A DNA stretch of 64,000 bases from Phenylobacterium conjunctum (lineage in GTDB: Bacteria > Pseudomonadota > Alphaproteobacteria > Caulobacterales > Caulobacteraceae), in NCBI RefSeq assembly GCF_042679085.1, contig NZ_JBHTLQ010000001.1, positions 111,107 through 175,106 of the forward strand. The letters run 5' to 3'. The position numbers and the translations under genes are program-made. Under the pieces are notes generated by a model. The model was not told the origin of the DNA. It did no database searches and was given only the letters and a program-made list of their open reading frames with translations. This document shows positions 33,142 to 41,828 of this stretch, piece by piece. Each line of letters opens with the position of its first letter. Within the stretch, counting starts at the first letter, position 1.

Positions 33142-34676
33142 CGTCGCGAAGCTGCTGCGGGCAGGGCGACCAGGCGCAGGAACTCCTGGCGGCGAAGGTC
33201 GCTCTGCGGTCCAGCGAGGCGAACGATGTCGTCGCGGTCGAAGTCGCCGAGATCCTTTCCGCCACGCAGGGACTGACCGAAGGCGGCGACGGCTGCGGCG
33301 AAGGCGAAATCCCGCTGGGGCGGGCCTATGGGCGTCTCGCGCGGTACGGTGATCTGCTTTCGAATGATCTTCGAAACGGTCTCGCCGGGCAGCTTGTAGC
33401 GCAGATCAAGGGTGGCAAGCTCGTGCGTCCCGCCCGCCTGCTGGCCGTGCGGGACTTGCTTGGCGCTGGCCAGCTCGATCTCGTAGAGCGCGGTCACCTG
33501 ATGCCCGGCGCTGATGTCGCCCGCGTCCACACTGTCATGGGCGAACCCATCCTGTGGAAGCTGACGGTTCTCATAGCCGATCAGGCGGTAGGTTGAGACC
33601 TGGTCGGGATTGAACGCCACCTGCACCTTCACGTCCTGGGCGATGGTGAACAGTGTGGAGGATAGTTCGTCGACGACCACTTTGCGGGCTTCACTCAGGC
33701 CGTCGACATAGGCGTAGGCGCCGTTTCCGGCGTCGGCGAGGGTCTCCATCATCGCGTCGGAATAGGGGCCGTCGCCGAAGCCCAGGGTGGTGAGGGTGAC
33801 CCCGTCCGCCCGAGCCCGCTCGACATAGGCTTTCAGCTGTTCGGGATCGCTGAGCCCGAGGTTGAAGTCGCCGTCCGTGGCCAGGATGATGCGGTTGATC
33901 CCGCCTTGGATGAAGGCGCTCTGGGCGACCCCATAGGCGATGGCCAGGGCCTCCCCACCGGCGGTGAAGCCGAAGGCCTTGAGCGGTTCGATGGCGGCGA
34001 GAAGCGCCTCGCGGTCGTTGCCAGGCCCGAGCGCCAGCCTGGCGATGTCGCCGTAGGTGACGAGGGACACGCGGTCGTCCGGCCGCAGTTGATCGGCGAA
34101 CATCGCCAGCGTCGCCTTCACCAGGGGCAGCTTGTTGTCGGCCTCCATCGAGCCGGAGACATCGACGACGAAGACGATGTTGGCCGCAGGGCGCTCGGCG
34201 CGCGCTACATCGTACCCTCTCAGACCAATCCGCAGCAGATGGGTTCTGCGACTCCAGGGGGTCGTGGCGAGGTCGGTGGTGATGCTGAACGGCTGGGCGC
34301 GATCCGTGGGCGCGGGCAGGTCGTATCGGAAGTAGTTGATCATCTCCTCGACGCGCACGGCGTCGGCGGGTGGCGTCATTCCCTGGTTCAGCAGGCGGCG
34401 AACATGCGCGTAGGCGCCGGTGTCGACGTCGACCCCGAAGGTCGACACAGGGGCCTCACGCGTCGAGCGGACCGGGTTCAGCCCTGGCGCGCTGTAGCGC
34501 TCCTTCATTTTCGCGGGCGGCTGCATTCTGGCGGGCCTTGGCTCGACGCCGAGCGCCGGCGTGACAAGTTGCGCCTGGGGAGCCGGCGGCGCCGGGACTT
34601 CCCGCGTTCCGCAACCCAGTAGCAGACCGCTCATCACAGCGGCTGCGATCAGTCCCTTGTTCCGCGCTTCGTTCAT
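33138..34676 (-). CDS. YfbK-like von Willebrand factor A domain lipoprotein
   Basis: The protein is 512 aa. Lipoprotein signal with lipobox SGLLLGC (C22). Residues about 70-130 match the von Willebrand N-terminal domain (STFGVDVDTGAYAHVRRLLNQG). The VWA domain (about 165-340) has the metal-binding MIDAS DVSGSM (172-177). The DUF3520-type C-terminal region follows. YfbK-type proteins are anchored in the periplasmic side of the envelope; their function is unclear. First gene of a two-gene unit with family X. Confidence 0.85.
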   Translation of the reverse strand: MNEARNKGLIAAAVMSGLLLGCGTREVPAPPAPQAQLVTPALGVEPRPARMQPPAKMKERYSAPGLNPVRSTREAPVSTFGVDVDTGAYAHVRRLLNQGMTPPADAVRVEEMINYFRYDLPAPTDRAQPFSITTDLATTPWSRRTHLLRIGLRGYDVARAERPAANIVFVVDVSGSMEADNKLPLVKATLAMFADQLRPDDRVSLVTYGDIARLALGPGNDREALLAAIEPLKAFGFTAGGEALAIAYGVAQSAFIQGGINRIILATDGDFNLGLSDPEQLKAYVERARADGVTLTTLGFGDGPYSDAMMETLADAGNGAYAYVDGLSEARKVVVDELSSTLFTIAQDVKVQVAFNPDQVSTYRLIGYENRQLPQDGFAHDSVDAGDISAGHQVTALYEIELASAKQVPHGQQAGGTHELATLDLRYKLPGETVSKIIRKQITVPRETPIGPPQRDFAFAAAVAAFGQSLRGGKDLGDFDRDDIVRLAGPQSDLRRQEFLRLVALPAAASRR

Positions 34677-34793
34677 CTGCCCCCGGCCGTCGACGCTGTT
34701 GAGCGCGAGAGCCGATGTTGTCGAACGGCTTGGGGCTTTTGCAAGGCCGTCCGGGTTCTTGAGAACCCGCCCTAGGCCGAACTCGGGGGCCGG

Positions 34794-35276
34794 CTACGCG
34801 CGGGCAGCGTGCGCATCGTCGAACGCGCTGATCTCAAAGCCGTCGATGCTGACGCGTGGATAGGTCACATCGTCCCAGTAACGCACCCCATGTGCGTCCG
34901 AGTATCCGCCTGGCGACTCGAAGCCTTGGGAATACTCCACGTTGAAAATGAGCTTTAGCCGTGCGCCGCTCCCGGCCAGCCGTCGGCATAGGGCGTCATG
35001 ATCGCCCCGGGGCAGCGCAAGCTGAACCCTATAGCCAGCGTCCTCCCGTTGGAGGTTGGAGGTCTGCGCGACGTCGTCGTCGCCAACGAATTCCAACACA
35101 CCCGGTAACTGATTCAGCGGCTCGCCCGAGCTTTCCTGCCAGATCTCCTGGATCGGCAGGACCTGGAGCGCAGCCGTCCTGCCATCCGGGGCGAGGTTTG
35201 AAATCTCGAAGAAGATCTCGTTCGAGATCGCCGCGCCGGAGATCATACGGCTGTCGGCGCGTGGAGATGGGGTCAT
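34794..35276 (-). CDS. Hypothetical protein
   Basis: The protein is 160 aa, acidic, without signal peptide or TM segment. It begins MTPSPRADSRMISGAAISNE and has the pattern of a compact beta-rich protein (RVQLALPRGDHDALCRRLAG, LKLIFNVEYSQGF). A second ATG 10 codons in is an alternative start. I do not recognise a family. Isolated between the VWA gene and an XRE regulator, with 267 bp of upstream sequence in which I see no gene. Confidence 0.5.
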   Translation of the reverse strand: MTPSPRADSRMISGAAISNEIFFEISNLAPDGRTAALQVLPIQEIWQESSGEPLNQLPGVLEFVGDDDVAQTSNLQREDAGYRVQLALPRGDHDALCRRLAGSGARLKLIFNVEYSQGFESPGGYSDAHGVRYWDDVTYPRVSIDGFEISAFDDAHAARA

Positions 35277-35544
35277 GCGCCCACTTCACCATCAAGGGCG
35301 GATTTTCGGAAGGTCTTCCGGATTGGAGGAGACGATCCATTGCATTGTGGGGGCTAGGGGCGCTGAGCCCGCAGGGTCTAGGGGTATTGCAGCGCCACAT
35401 GGCGGTGCAGGCAGTCGTTGGTGCGCCTGTCTCCAGGACTTCCTTGACCAGAGATTACTTTAGAAGCCGCGTGTGGCGCCGCAATCTGCTCAGCACCATG
35501 AAGAGCGGTGTGGTGCTACCTCTACGCCGAAGCAGAAATCTAGA

Positions 35545-35985
35545 TCAACGTTGACCAGTAAGTTCCGCAACAATCTCTGCAAGTCGACGGCGCACAGAAG
35601 TTTGCCTCATCAGCGCGCAAGCATCTGCAAGATCTTGCTGATCAGAGGCGGAACGTAGCGCTCTCACCGAATTTCTCCAATCTGCGCGATCAGCATTGGT
35701 CTTTTCGGAAACGCCTTCGAGGGCCTCATGGGGGTTAAGGCCCTCAATGAAGAAATCCACGGGGAGACCCAGGAGCGCCGAAATGCGATAGAGCGCTGAT
35801 GCGCTAATTCGGTTCTGACCCTGTTCGTACTTCTGGACCTGCTGAAAGGTCAGCCCCAAAGCATCCCCCACGCCCTGTTGCGTGAGCCCCGCCGCCTTCC
35901 GGCCTACCCGGAGGCGACGACCGATATGCACATCAAAGCCCTCCGGCGGCCTGCGGGACGCTTTCATAATGGTCTTGTGTTCCAT
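35545..35985 (-). CDS. XRE-family regulator, copy 1
   Basis: The protein is 146 aa. The helix-turn-helix (about residues 20-75) reads LRVGRKAAGLTQQGVGDALG then TFQQVQKYEQGQNRISASAL. It closely parallels the XRE protein at 55003-55407 (same TFQQVQKYE core and a PVDFF/GYFFE segment after it), a style widespread in alphaproteobacteria. Target genes unknown. It lies 10 bp upstream of nothing on its strand but follows the winged-helix gene at 35995 closely, so the two may form an operon. Confidence 0.8.
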   Translation of the reverse strand: MEHKTIMKASRRPPEGFDVHIGRRLRVGRKAAGLTQQGVGDALGLTFQQVQKYEQGQNRISASALYRISALLGLPVDFFIEGLNPHEALEGVSEKTNADRADWRNSVRALRSASDQQDLADACALMRQTSVRRRLAEIVAELTGQR

Positions 35986-35994
35986 AAGCTGGGT

Positions 35995-36390
35995 CTAGAC
36001 GGGGGCGGGCACTTGGCCCTCGACGCTCAAGATCTCGGGCTCCCAGGTCAGAGCGTGATGCAACGCCAAGTCCGACAGCATGACGGACAAGGCGGCGATC
36101 TCCGCACGCTCAACCAGTTCGAGCGCCTCCTGCGCTTGAGATGGCGGTGCAAAGAATCCGGCGTCCTGCAGGGCGCGAACGCGTCGCCGGGCGGTCTCGC
36201 GCGGTAGGCCCAATTGCCGGCTCAAAGCGGATGCCGACCTGGGACGCGCCTCCCGCTCCTGCATAGCGCTTAAGATGATCAAGGTGCTGATCGGATCGAC
36301 GCCAAGCACACGGCTGCCCTCCTTCAGCGATGCGCAGAGGAACGCCGCTGTTGACGCCACTTGGCCCTCATCTTGCTCCACAGCGCTCAC
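35995..36390 (-). CDS. Winged helix-turn-helix regulator candidate
   Basis: The protein is 131 aa from a GTG at 36390; the open frame extends to 36480 with a Gly/Pro-rich stretch that is unlikely to be coding. Residues about 25-90 read ISTLIILSAMQEREARPRSA then LSRQLGLPRETARRRVRALQ, a helix-turn-helix of the Lrp/MarR-like winged type. It is divergent from the hfaA fragment and upstream of the XRE gene, so it could regulate either. Start uncertain. Confidence 0.55.
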   Translation of the reverse strand: MSAVEQDEGQVASTAAFLCASLKEGSRVLGVDPISTLIILSAMQEREARPRSASALSRQLGLPRETARRRVRALQDAGFFAPPSQAQEALELVERAEIAALSVMLSDLALHHALTWEPEILSVEGQVPAPV

Positions 36391-36497
36391 CGCCCGCCCA
36401 CCACCGGGGCTATTGATGCCTGGCCTGCAGGCTCCACAACCGGGTGAAGGCTCGAAACTCCGACCGCCGTCGTCGCCCAACCGGCTATGGACGGGTG

Positions 36498-36803
36498 ATG
36501 GGCCAAGAGGCTCGCCCGATCGAGACCTCGACCCGGGACGCCAATGGCAACCGTGTCATTGTCAACGGTCTCCTTACGGAGCCCACGGGGCTTGCCGGCG
36601 GCCTTGGGCCAGGACTTGGCGACGCCTCAACTTCGTTTGGAAAACTGGGCCAGATCGACGTCTCGGCAGTCGCCAACCAGATCAATATCGTCGCCGCCGG
36701 ATCGTGGAACACGATCATCGTCGACGCGACCCAGACCAACTCCGGAGCGGTGCAAGCCAACGCCGCGCTTGGCAATGCGACGGTGGCCCATGTCTCGCGC
36801 TAA
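36498..36803 (+). CDS. hfaA: HfaA-like holdfast anchor protein, apparently without its signal peptide
   Basis: The reading from 36498 gives 101 aa: GQEARPIETSTRDANGNRVI, then an Asn/Gln/Thr-rich tail with SWNTIIVDATQTNSGAVQAN. This resembles mature HfaA, the curli-like holdfast anchor of Caulobacter. The match starts at GYGR upstream of the ATG, yet no signal peptide is visible in any frame upstream, so the 5' end looks truncated or frameshifted. It overlaps the hfaB start by 14 bp, the natural hfaAB order. Confidence 0.6.
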   Translation: MGQEARPIETSTRDANGNRVIVNGLLTEPTGLAGGLGPGLGDASTSFGKLGQIDVSAVANQINIVAAGSWNTIIVDATQTNSGAVQANAALGNATVAHVSR

Positions 36804-37728
36804 GCTCCATCCGATCCTCGCGACGGTATACGCCCTGGCTTTGGGCGCCTGCGCCGGCACAGCTGCGCCCCCCGTTGCGGCGAACGGCCTCTATGCCGAC
36901 CCTATCGGCACGGCGCCGGTCACGGCCAACGATACGCCCTATTCGGAGGCGCTCATCTGCCTGTCTCAATACGCGCGCAGCTACGGCAGGCCCTCGCCGC
37001 GCATCGCGGTGGGCCGCATATCTGACTACACCGGCAAGCAGGATGACTTCCAGGGCGGCCCCAAGCTCACCCAGGGCGCCTCGCTGATGGCCATCACGGC
37101 GCTCGCCAAGTCGGGCGCCCGCCTGGTGGAGCGCTACGACAACTCCGTATCGGAGCTAGAGTTGAAATACGCTAACGGCAAGCTGATTTCCGATAGCGGC
37201 CAAGGGGCGGGCGAGTACCGCCAGATCCCAGTCGGGATGATGTCCGGGTCGGACTACGTGCTCATCGGCGGCATCACGGAACTGAACTACAATATTCGGT
37301 CTTCAGGCGCTGACGCCGCCGTCGGTGGGCAAGCCGCCCGCGACCTGAAGGGTCAGTTCCGCAGCCGCAGCTACATCATGAACGTCGGCATCGATCTTCG
37401 GCTGGTCGACACCAAGACCTCGGACATTGTCGATGTTGTCTCCTATCAGAAGCAGATCGTCGGCCGAGAAGTGAGCGCCGGCGTCTTCAGCTTCTTCGGC
37501 GACACCGTCGTGGACCTGAGCGGCGGTAAAGGTGGTCTGGAGCCGATGCAGTTGGCCGTCAGAAGCGAGATCGAGCGCGCGGTTCTGGAGATGATGTCTG
37601 GGCTCTACAGACTGCCGGGACCGGAAGCCTGCCTCTCCAGGTCGCCGGATCCGCTGGCGCCCGAGAGGACCCGCAGCGCCTACAGCCCGATAGGGGGCGG
37701 CATGTCATGGGCGGGGCGGCGCAATTGA
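36790..37728 (+). CDS. hfaB: HfaB holdfast anchor lipoprotein (CsgG family)
   Basis: The protein is 312 aa with a lipoprotein signal (lipobox LALGAC near residue 19). The CsgG-family core is clear: PSPRIAVGRISDYTGK, QGASLMAITALAKSGARLVE, GITELNYNIRSSGADA, VVSYQKQIVGREVSAGVFSF and a C-terminal ERAVLEMM helix. HfaB forms the outer-membrane secretion pore that exports HfaA and HfaD. No hfaD follows; the next sequence is a broken kinase gene. Intact by reading frame. Confidence 0.8.
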   Translation: MSRAKLHPILATVYALALGACAGTAAPPVAANGLYADPIGTAPVTANDTPYSEALICLSQYARSYGRPSPRIAVGRISDYTGKQDDFQGGPKLTQGASLMAITALAKSGARLVERYDNSVSELELKYANGKLISDSGQGAGEYRQIPVGMMSGSDYVLIGGITELNYNIRSSGADAAVGGQAARDLKGQFRSRSYIMNVGIDLRLVDTKTSDIVDVVSYQKQIVGREVSAGVFSFFGDTVVDLSGGKGGLEPMQLAVRSEIERAVLEMMSGLYRLPGPEACLSRSPDPLAPERTRSAYSPIGGGMSWAGRRN

Positions 37729-37777
37729 AGCCTAAAGTGGGTGAACCGGCTGAGGCCAGAGACCGAAAGTCGCTTAG

Positions 37778-38979
37778 ATGGTCCGACTCGAAAGCACCGA
37801 CCGTCGCATCGCGCCCCAAACCTGCCTATCCAAGGGCGAACGCATGACGATTGAACAGCTTGAGGACGCCATGGCGTTGGCGCGTTTGGCCTGCGAACAC
37901 GCCGAGAAGGGAGATATGTTCGAGGCCGAGTTCGCCTTGGACCAACCGCAGTGATCGGCTTTTCGGCGCTCTTGAAGGACCGCCCGGATCTTGCGGGCGA
38001 AGCCCGTCAGTACGCCGAGCGGATCGACACCGCAGGTCGCGCCCTGCTGGGGTTGATCAATGACATCTTGGACTTTTCCAAGCTTGAGGCCGGCGAGATG
38101 GTGCTCCATCCGGTCGCGACGGATGTCGTCAGCTTGGCTCGCGAGACCATGGAGCTTTTTCAAGTGCAGGCTGCGGACAAGGGCCTTGCGCTCGACTTCA
38201 TCAGCACCTTGAAGCCTGGGCCACGGCTAGTTGACCCCCAGGCTCTGCGCCAGATGCTGACGAACCTTATCAGCAACGCGGTGAAATTCACTGACACCGG
38301 ACAAGTCCGCTTGAGCCTGGCGGATGAAGCGGGCGCTTTGCGCGCTACGGTCTGCGACACCGGCCCGGGGCTGTCCAGTGACGAGCAGGCCAGGCTGTTC
38401 AAGAGATTTTCGCAAGTCGACAACGCCATCACGCGCAAACATGGCGGCACCGGCCTTGGATTGGCCCTCTGCCGCGCGCTTACGAATACGATGGGCGGCG
38501 AGATCACGGTGCAAAGCCAGCTCGGCCAGGGCGCCACCTTCTCCTTTTGGATACCCGCGCCGGTCGTCACTGCCCCGGACACAGATGACGCCGCGCCAGC
38601 GCCGAAAGATGTCGCGCATCTGCGCATCCTCGTGGCTGACGACAACCCGGTGAATCTCGAACTGGTGCAGGTGATCCTGCAGGCGGTGGGTGCGGAGGTC
38701 TCGACGGTGGCCGACGGGGCGCAGGCGGTCGCCCAGGCGGCCGAGCAGGCCTTCGACTTGATCTTGATGGATCTTCGCATGCCCGTGATGGACGGCTATG
38801 CGGCGCTGAAGACTCTGCGGAGTACGCCTGGGCCCTCGCAACAGACGCCTGTCTTCGCCTTCTCAGCGGATGTCCGCGAGGGGCTGGACCTGTCGGCGTT
38901 TGATGGCGTGGTCTCTAAACCCATAACGCCCCTGGGTTTGTTGGAGGCCCTGAAACCGCTGAGAGACAGCCAAGTCTGA
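37778..38979 (+). pseudogene. Hybrid histidine kinase that has lost its phosphoacceptor (H) box
   Basis: A first frame (37778-37954, 58 codons) ends in a linker-like helix, MALARLACEHAEKGDMFEAE, then stops. The kinase resumes in another frame from a GTG at 37951 with VIGFSALL, which is the sequence that normally follows SHEIRTPLxA. The H-box itself is missing. Downstream parts are intact: the dimerisation helix DILDFSKLEAG, N-box NLISNAVKFT, G-boxes CDTGPGLS and GGTGLGLAL, and a receiver domain with LILMDLRMP. A deletion plus frameshift is the simplest account. Confidence 0.7.
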
Positions 38980-39293
38980 TCAACGCCCTGCGGCGGCTTC
39001 GTCACCTGAGGCACCTGATATGCCAGGCCGCAAAACATGTTCGCGGACACCCTCTCAATGTCGCGCCCTGTTCGCGCACGCCGCGCCCGTGGCGACAGGA
39101 CGCAACTTTGATGGGTGATGAGATCAGTAACCTTGCTCAACACGCCCAGGAGTCAGTTGCTCAAATCGGGTCGTACCCCGATCAACGATACAGATCCTTC
39201 ACCCTCTACGATCCAGCATCCACCCGAAAGACCAGAACTATTGTTGCCTAACTTAGCTTACTATTCATCCCTTGCTAGCGTAGCGCCAAGCAC
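38980..39293. other. Intergenic region, no gene seen
   Basis: This stretch is more AT-rich than its surroundings, especially after 39110. It holds one inverted repeat (ATCGGG 39165-39170 and CCCGAT 39177-39182, 6-bp loop). I see no convincing reading frame. It could carry the promoter of the pentapeptide-repeat gene. Confidence 0.4.
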
Positions 39294-40373
39294 TTGCCGT
39301 CTTCCCCCCTTGCACCCGCGAAGCTCATCGACATTGAGGCGGCGTCATTTTTGGCGATGCTCTCCGCTCAGGAAGCTGTTGCTACGGGGCGGAGGGCTGG
39401 CGCACGGCGCCTGCCGCGGTTTATCCGCGCCAAGGGCATGCAGGCCGCAGACCGCCGTCTGCCCGATATAGATTTCACCGGATCTGAGCTCGACGGATCG
39501 TCGTTCGCCCGCACGGACCTCAGCCGCGCGGTGTTGTTCGGGGCGAGCCTGCGAGGATGCGATTTCAGTCAGGCGACCCTCGTGCGTTCGGACTTACGCG
39601 GCGCGCGCCTTGGCGGAGCGGTGTTGACCGGGGCCAACCTTGACGGGGCGGATATGCGCGGCGCCCTTATGGTGTTCGCGGACGCCATCGGCGCAGCGCC
39701 GGCGTCCCAAGTGGAGGCTCGCCCAGAGCATGGCGCAGACTTCACCAACTGCTCGCTCAAGGGCGCGAACCTGCGCAACGCGAACCTCAAAGGGGCTAGG
39801 TTTGACAACGCCAATCTCGATGGGGCAGATCTGACCGGCGCGCGAACGGAGGGGGCCCGGTTCAGGGGCGCCATCCTGACTAACGCCAAGCTCAGCGCCC
39901 TGGCGATTTCCCGGGACGAGCTCGCCCAATGTGTCCTGGATCCAGCGCCCTCCAAGCCGGACGACGTGCTCGCCATCCAGATCGCCCTGGCGGAGGCCGA
40001 ATCCTGGGTGGGAAGCCGAGGTCAGGCTGGGCGACCCGTCCGGCTTGCCAATGTGGATCTCAGGGTGGCGGGGCCGGCCTATGCCGGTCGCAGGCTGTCT
40101 GGTGGTGATTTCTCAGGTGCTTGCGGCGTGGGCCTCGACTTCTCAGGCTCGCAATTGATCGGCGCCACCTTCAGCGGCGCAGATCTAAGGGGCGCCAAGT
40201 TCCAGAACGCCGACCTGCGCGGCGCAAACTTTCGGGGCGCGAACCTAGCGCACGCCAGCTTTCTCGGAGCGGACCTTACGGCGATCCAAATGCTGTCCGG
40301 CCAGGAGAAGCGCGTCGACTTTTCGGGCGCGATCCTGCACGGCACCGGCCTTCATGTGGCGTGGCTATCTTAG
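39294..40373 (+). CDS. Pentapeptide-repeat protein
   Basis: The protein is 359 aa from a TTG at 39294; an in-frame TAG lies just upstream, and an ATG at 39357 is the alternative. Two blocks of A(D/N)LxG-type pentapeptides (about residues 58-125 and 145-205: NCSLKGANLRNANLKGARF) and a C-terminal block (about 275-350: GADLRGAKFQNADLRGANF) flank a non-repeat insert. Such repeats fold as right-handed quadrilateral beta-helices. Roles range from DNA mimicry (gyrase protection) to scaffolding; none is indicated here. Confidence 0.8.
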   Translation: MPSSPLAPAKLIDIEAASFLAMLSAQEAVATGRRAGARRLPRFIRAKGMQAADRRLPDIDFTGSELDGSSFARTDLSRAVLFGASLRGCDFSQATLVRSDLRGARLGGAVLTGANLDGADMRGALMVFADAIGAAPASQVEARPEHGADFTNCSLKGANLRNANLKGARFDNANLDGADLTGARTEGARFRGAILTNAKLSALAISRDELAQCVLDPAPSKPDDVLAIQIALAEAESWVGSRGQAGRPVRLANVDLRVAGPAYAGRRLSGGDFSGACGVGLDFSGSQLIGATFSGADLRGAKFQNADLRGANFRGANLAHASFLGADLTAIQMLSGQEKRVDFSGAILHGTGLHVAWLS

Positions 40374-40413
40374 CCCTTCGGTCGGCGATAGCCGGCAGAC
40401 ACGACTATTGGGG

Positions 40414-40809
40414 TCATAGGCGCCCCAACAGAATGGCGACCATGGCGCCCCCAAGCGCCACTAGGCCTGCAGCGACAAGGCCCCGCAACAAGGGACGAGG
40501 GCGATAGGCGTCTTGCGGACGGCCGATGGGGTATAGCAGCCGGACCCGGACGCCGACTTTCGATGTTGGCCACGGCTGCCAAATCTCGTCCGTAATCTCG
40601 AACACATTATCGTTCACCGCGTAACGAATGATCGCTGCGCTCGTCTCGACGCCATCTTCACGGCTCGTCGCGCGGCCGATGACGGTTCCGATCACTGAGG
40701 CCTTGGGGCCTGTCCGTCGCCGCTCGGTGCGGAGGAATGATCCCAACACGAAAAGGCAGATGAGCAAGCCCGCACAGGCGGCCAGGATCCGTTGATCATA
40801 TTCAGTCAT
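40414..40809 (-). CDS. DUF3592-like membrane protein
   Basis: The protein is 131 aa from the ATG at 40809. TM1 (ILAACAGLLICLFVLGSFL) and TM2 (GLVAAGLVALGGAMVAILL) flank a beta-rich loop (ASVIGTVIGRATSRE...IRYAVNDNVFEI, VGVRVRLLYPIGRPQDA). This is the DUF3592 layout. Its ATG overlaps the stop of the small upstream ORF by ATGA, which supports this start and a two-gene unit. Function unknown. Confidence 0.7.
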   Translation of the reverse strand: MTEYDQRILAACAGLLICLFVLGSFLRTERRRTGPKASVIGTVIGRATSREDGVETSAAIIRYAVNDNVFEITDEIWQPWPTSKVGVRVRLLYPIGRPQDAYRPRPLLRGLVAAGLVALGGAMVAILLGRL

Positions 40810-41024
40810 CGCCGCCACCTTGCTGTTGGGCGCACATCAGGGCGGCGCAGTCGACCCAGATGGACTGACTCTGCAAGATCCGCAGGCCTGGAGAATGACA
40901 TCTGGGGCGCACCGACATCTACGGGGTGTCGATTGATCGCCGGTGCGACCGCGACATAGATCTCATGGGCGGACTTCAACATAATGACCGCCCATCCCAA
41001 AGCGACGGTTGAGGTCGCCCGCAT
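40806..41024 (-). CDS. Small hypothetical protein coupled to the DUF3592-like gene
   Basis: The protein is 72 aa. The N-terminus is hydrophobic (MRATSTVALGWAVIMLKSA), the remainder polar and basic at the end. No family recognised. The main support is the ATGA overlap with the downstream DUF3592-like gene. A longer reading from 41159 exists but its extra part is arginine-rich and unconvincing. Confidence 0.35.
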   Translation of the reverse strand: MRATSTVALGWAVIMLKSAHEIYVAVAPAINRHPVDVGAPQMSFSRPADLAESVHLGRLRRPDVRPTARWRR

Positions 41025-41247
41025 AAGCCCTCCTCTAGAGCAAGCGCGACGGCCGAACGCTCGGCTTGGCTTTGGTCGCCGCGTTCGCTGCGTTTGCCGC
41101 GCGGAACCCCATACCATCTGAGCGAAGCCCAGAGCCTGAAGCGGCCAAGTATTGCTCACTTTACCTTCGCGCGGTTAACCTCATGGCCCGCGCTGAGCCG
41201 GCGGCGAGTTGCACGCTGGCGGAACACATCGGGTTTGGAAGAGATCG

Positions 41248-41742
41248 ATGGACGACGAGCGCAGGGCCATCTTGCGTGCCCGCCGCGCCGCCCTGCGGCA
41301 ACATGGCGAGGCGGCGGCGCGGGCCGAACTGTCGCCGGTCCTAGAGGCGCTCGACGCCGCAGGCGCGCCTTACCGCCTCAGATCGGCGGGAGAGCCGCAG
41401 GCCCGGGCCCCGTCCTGGCTTGCGGGCGAGCCTGGCGGGGCGATCGCCTGGGAGCGTCGGCCACCGGACGTCTGGGAGCACTTTGCCCGCGACCCGGCCG
41501 CGCTGCAGGCCCGGGCCGAAGCCGGCGCCATCCTGCTCAAGCGTCTGGCCCCCCCGGATGCAGATGTCGAAGTGGTGTTCGCCGGATGCGCGTTGTCGCT
41601 GACCCTGGCGGCAGATGTGGCGGGACGCCATCTGGCCGCGATCTCCGCCGTGCCCACCAGCGCCGCCTGGCTGTTCAGTCCGGGCGCCGAGTGGCTGATC
41701 GAACTTGGCCGGGACGGGCGGCTGCTGGCCCGGGAAGGATAA
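41248..41742 (+). CDS. Hypothetical protein
   Basis: The protein is 164 aa from the ATG at 41248. It starts with a charged helix (DDERRAILRARRAALRQHGE) and then alternates strand and helix segments (DVEVVFAGCALSLTLAADVA, TSAAWLFSPGAEWLIELG). No signal peptide. No family recognised. It lies 86 bp upstream of the SEL1-repeat gene on the same strand and could share its transcript. Confidence 0.5.
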   Translation: MDDERRAILRARRAALRQHGEAAARAELSPVLEALDAAGAPYRLRSAGEPQARAPSWLAGEPGGAIAWERRPPDVWEHFARDPAALQARAEAGAILLKRLAPPDADVEVVFAGCALSLTLAADVAGRHLAAISAVPTSAAWLFSPGAEWLIELGRDGRLLAREG

Positions 41743-41828
41743 GCGATCTCCGGGGCCCGACCTCAGTGAGGTGGCACGCCAGGCTTGGGCTGCTAGGCTG
41801 AGAGAAAGACCGGCAAGGGGAGGGGCGG

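Noticed and set aside
39165..39182. Inverted repeat ATCGGG/CCCGAT as a terminator
   Set aside because: Arms are only 6 bp with no following T-run, and no gene end is near enough; mentioned only in the intergenic entry.
41066..41344. A 92-aa plus-strand frame with a signal-like start
   Set aside because: It runs out of frame into the gene at 41248, its end is arginine/proline-rich and no Shine-Dalgarno supports it. It may be a relic but cannot be supported.
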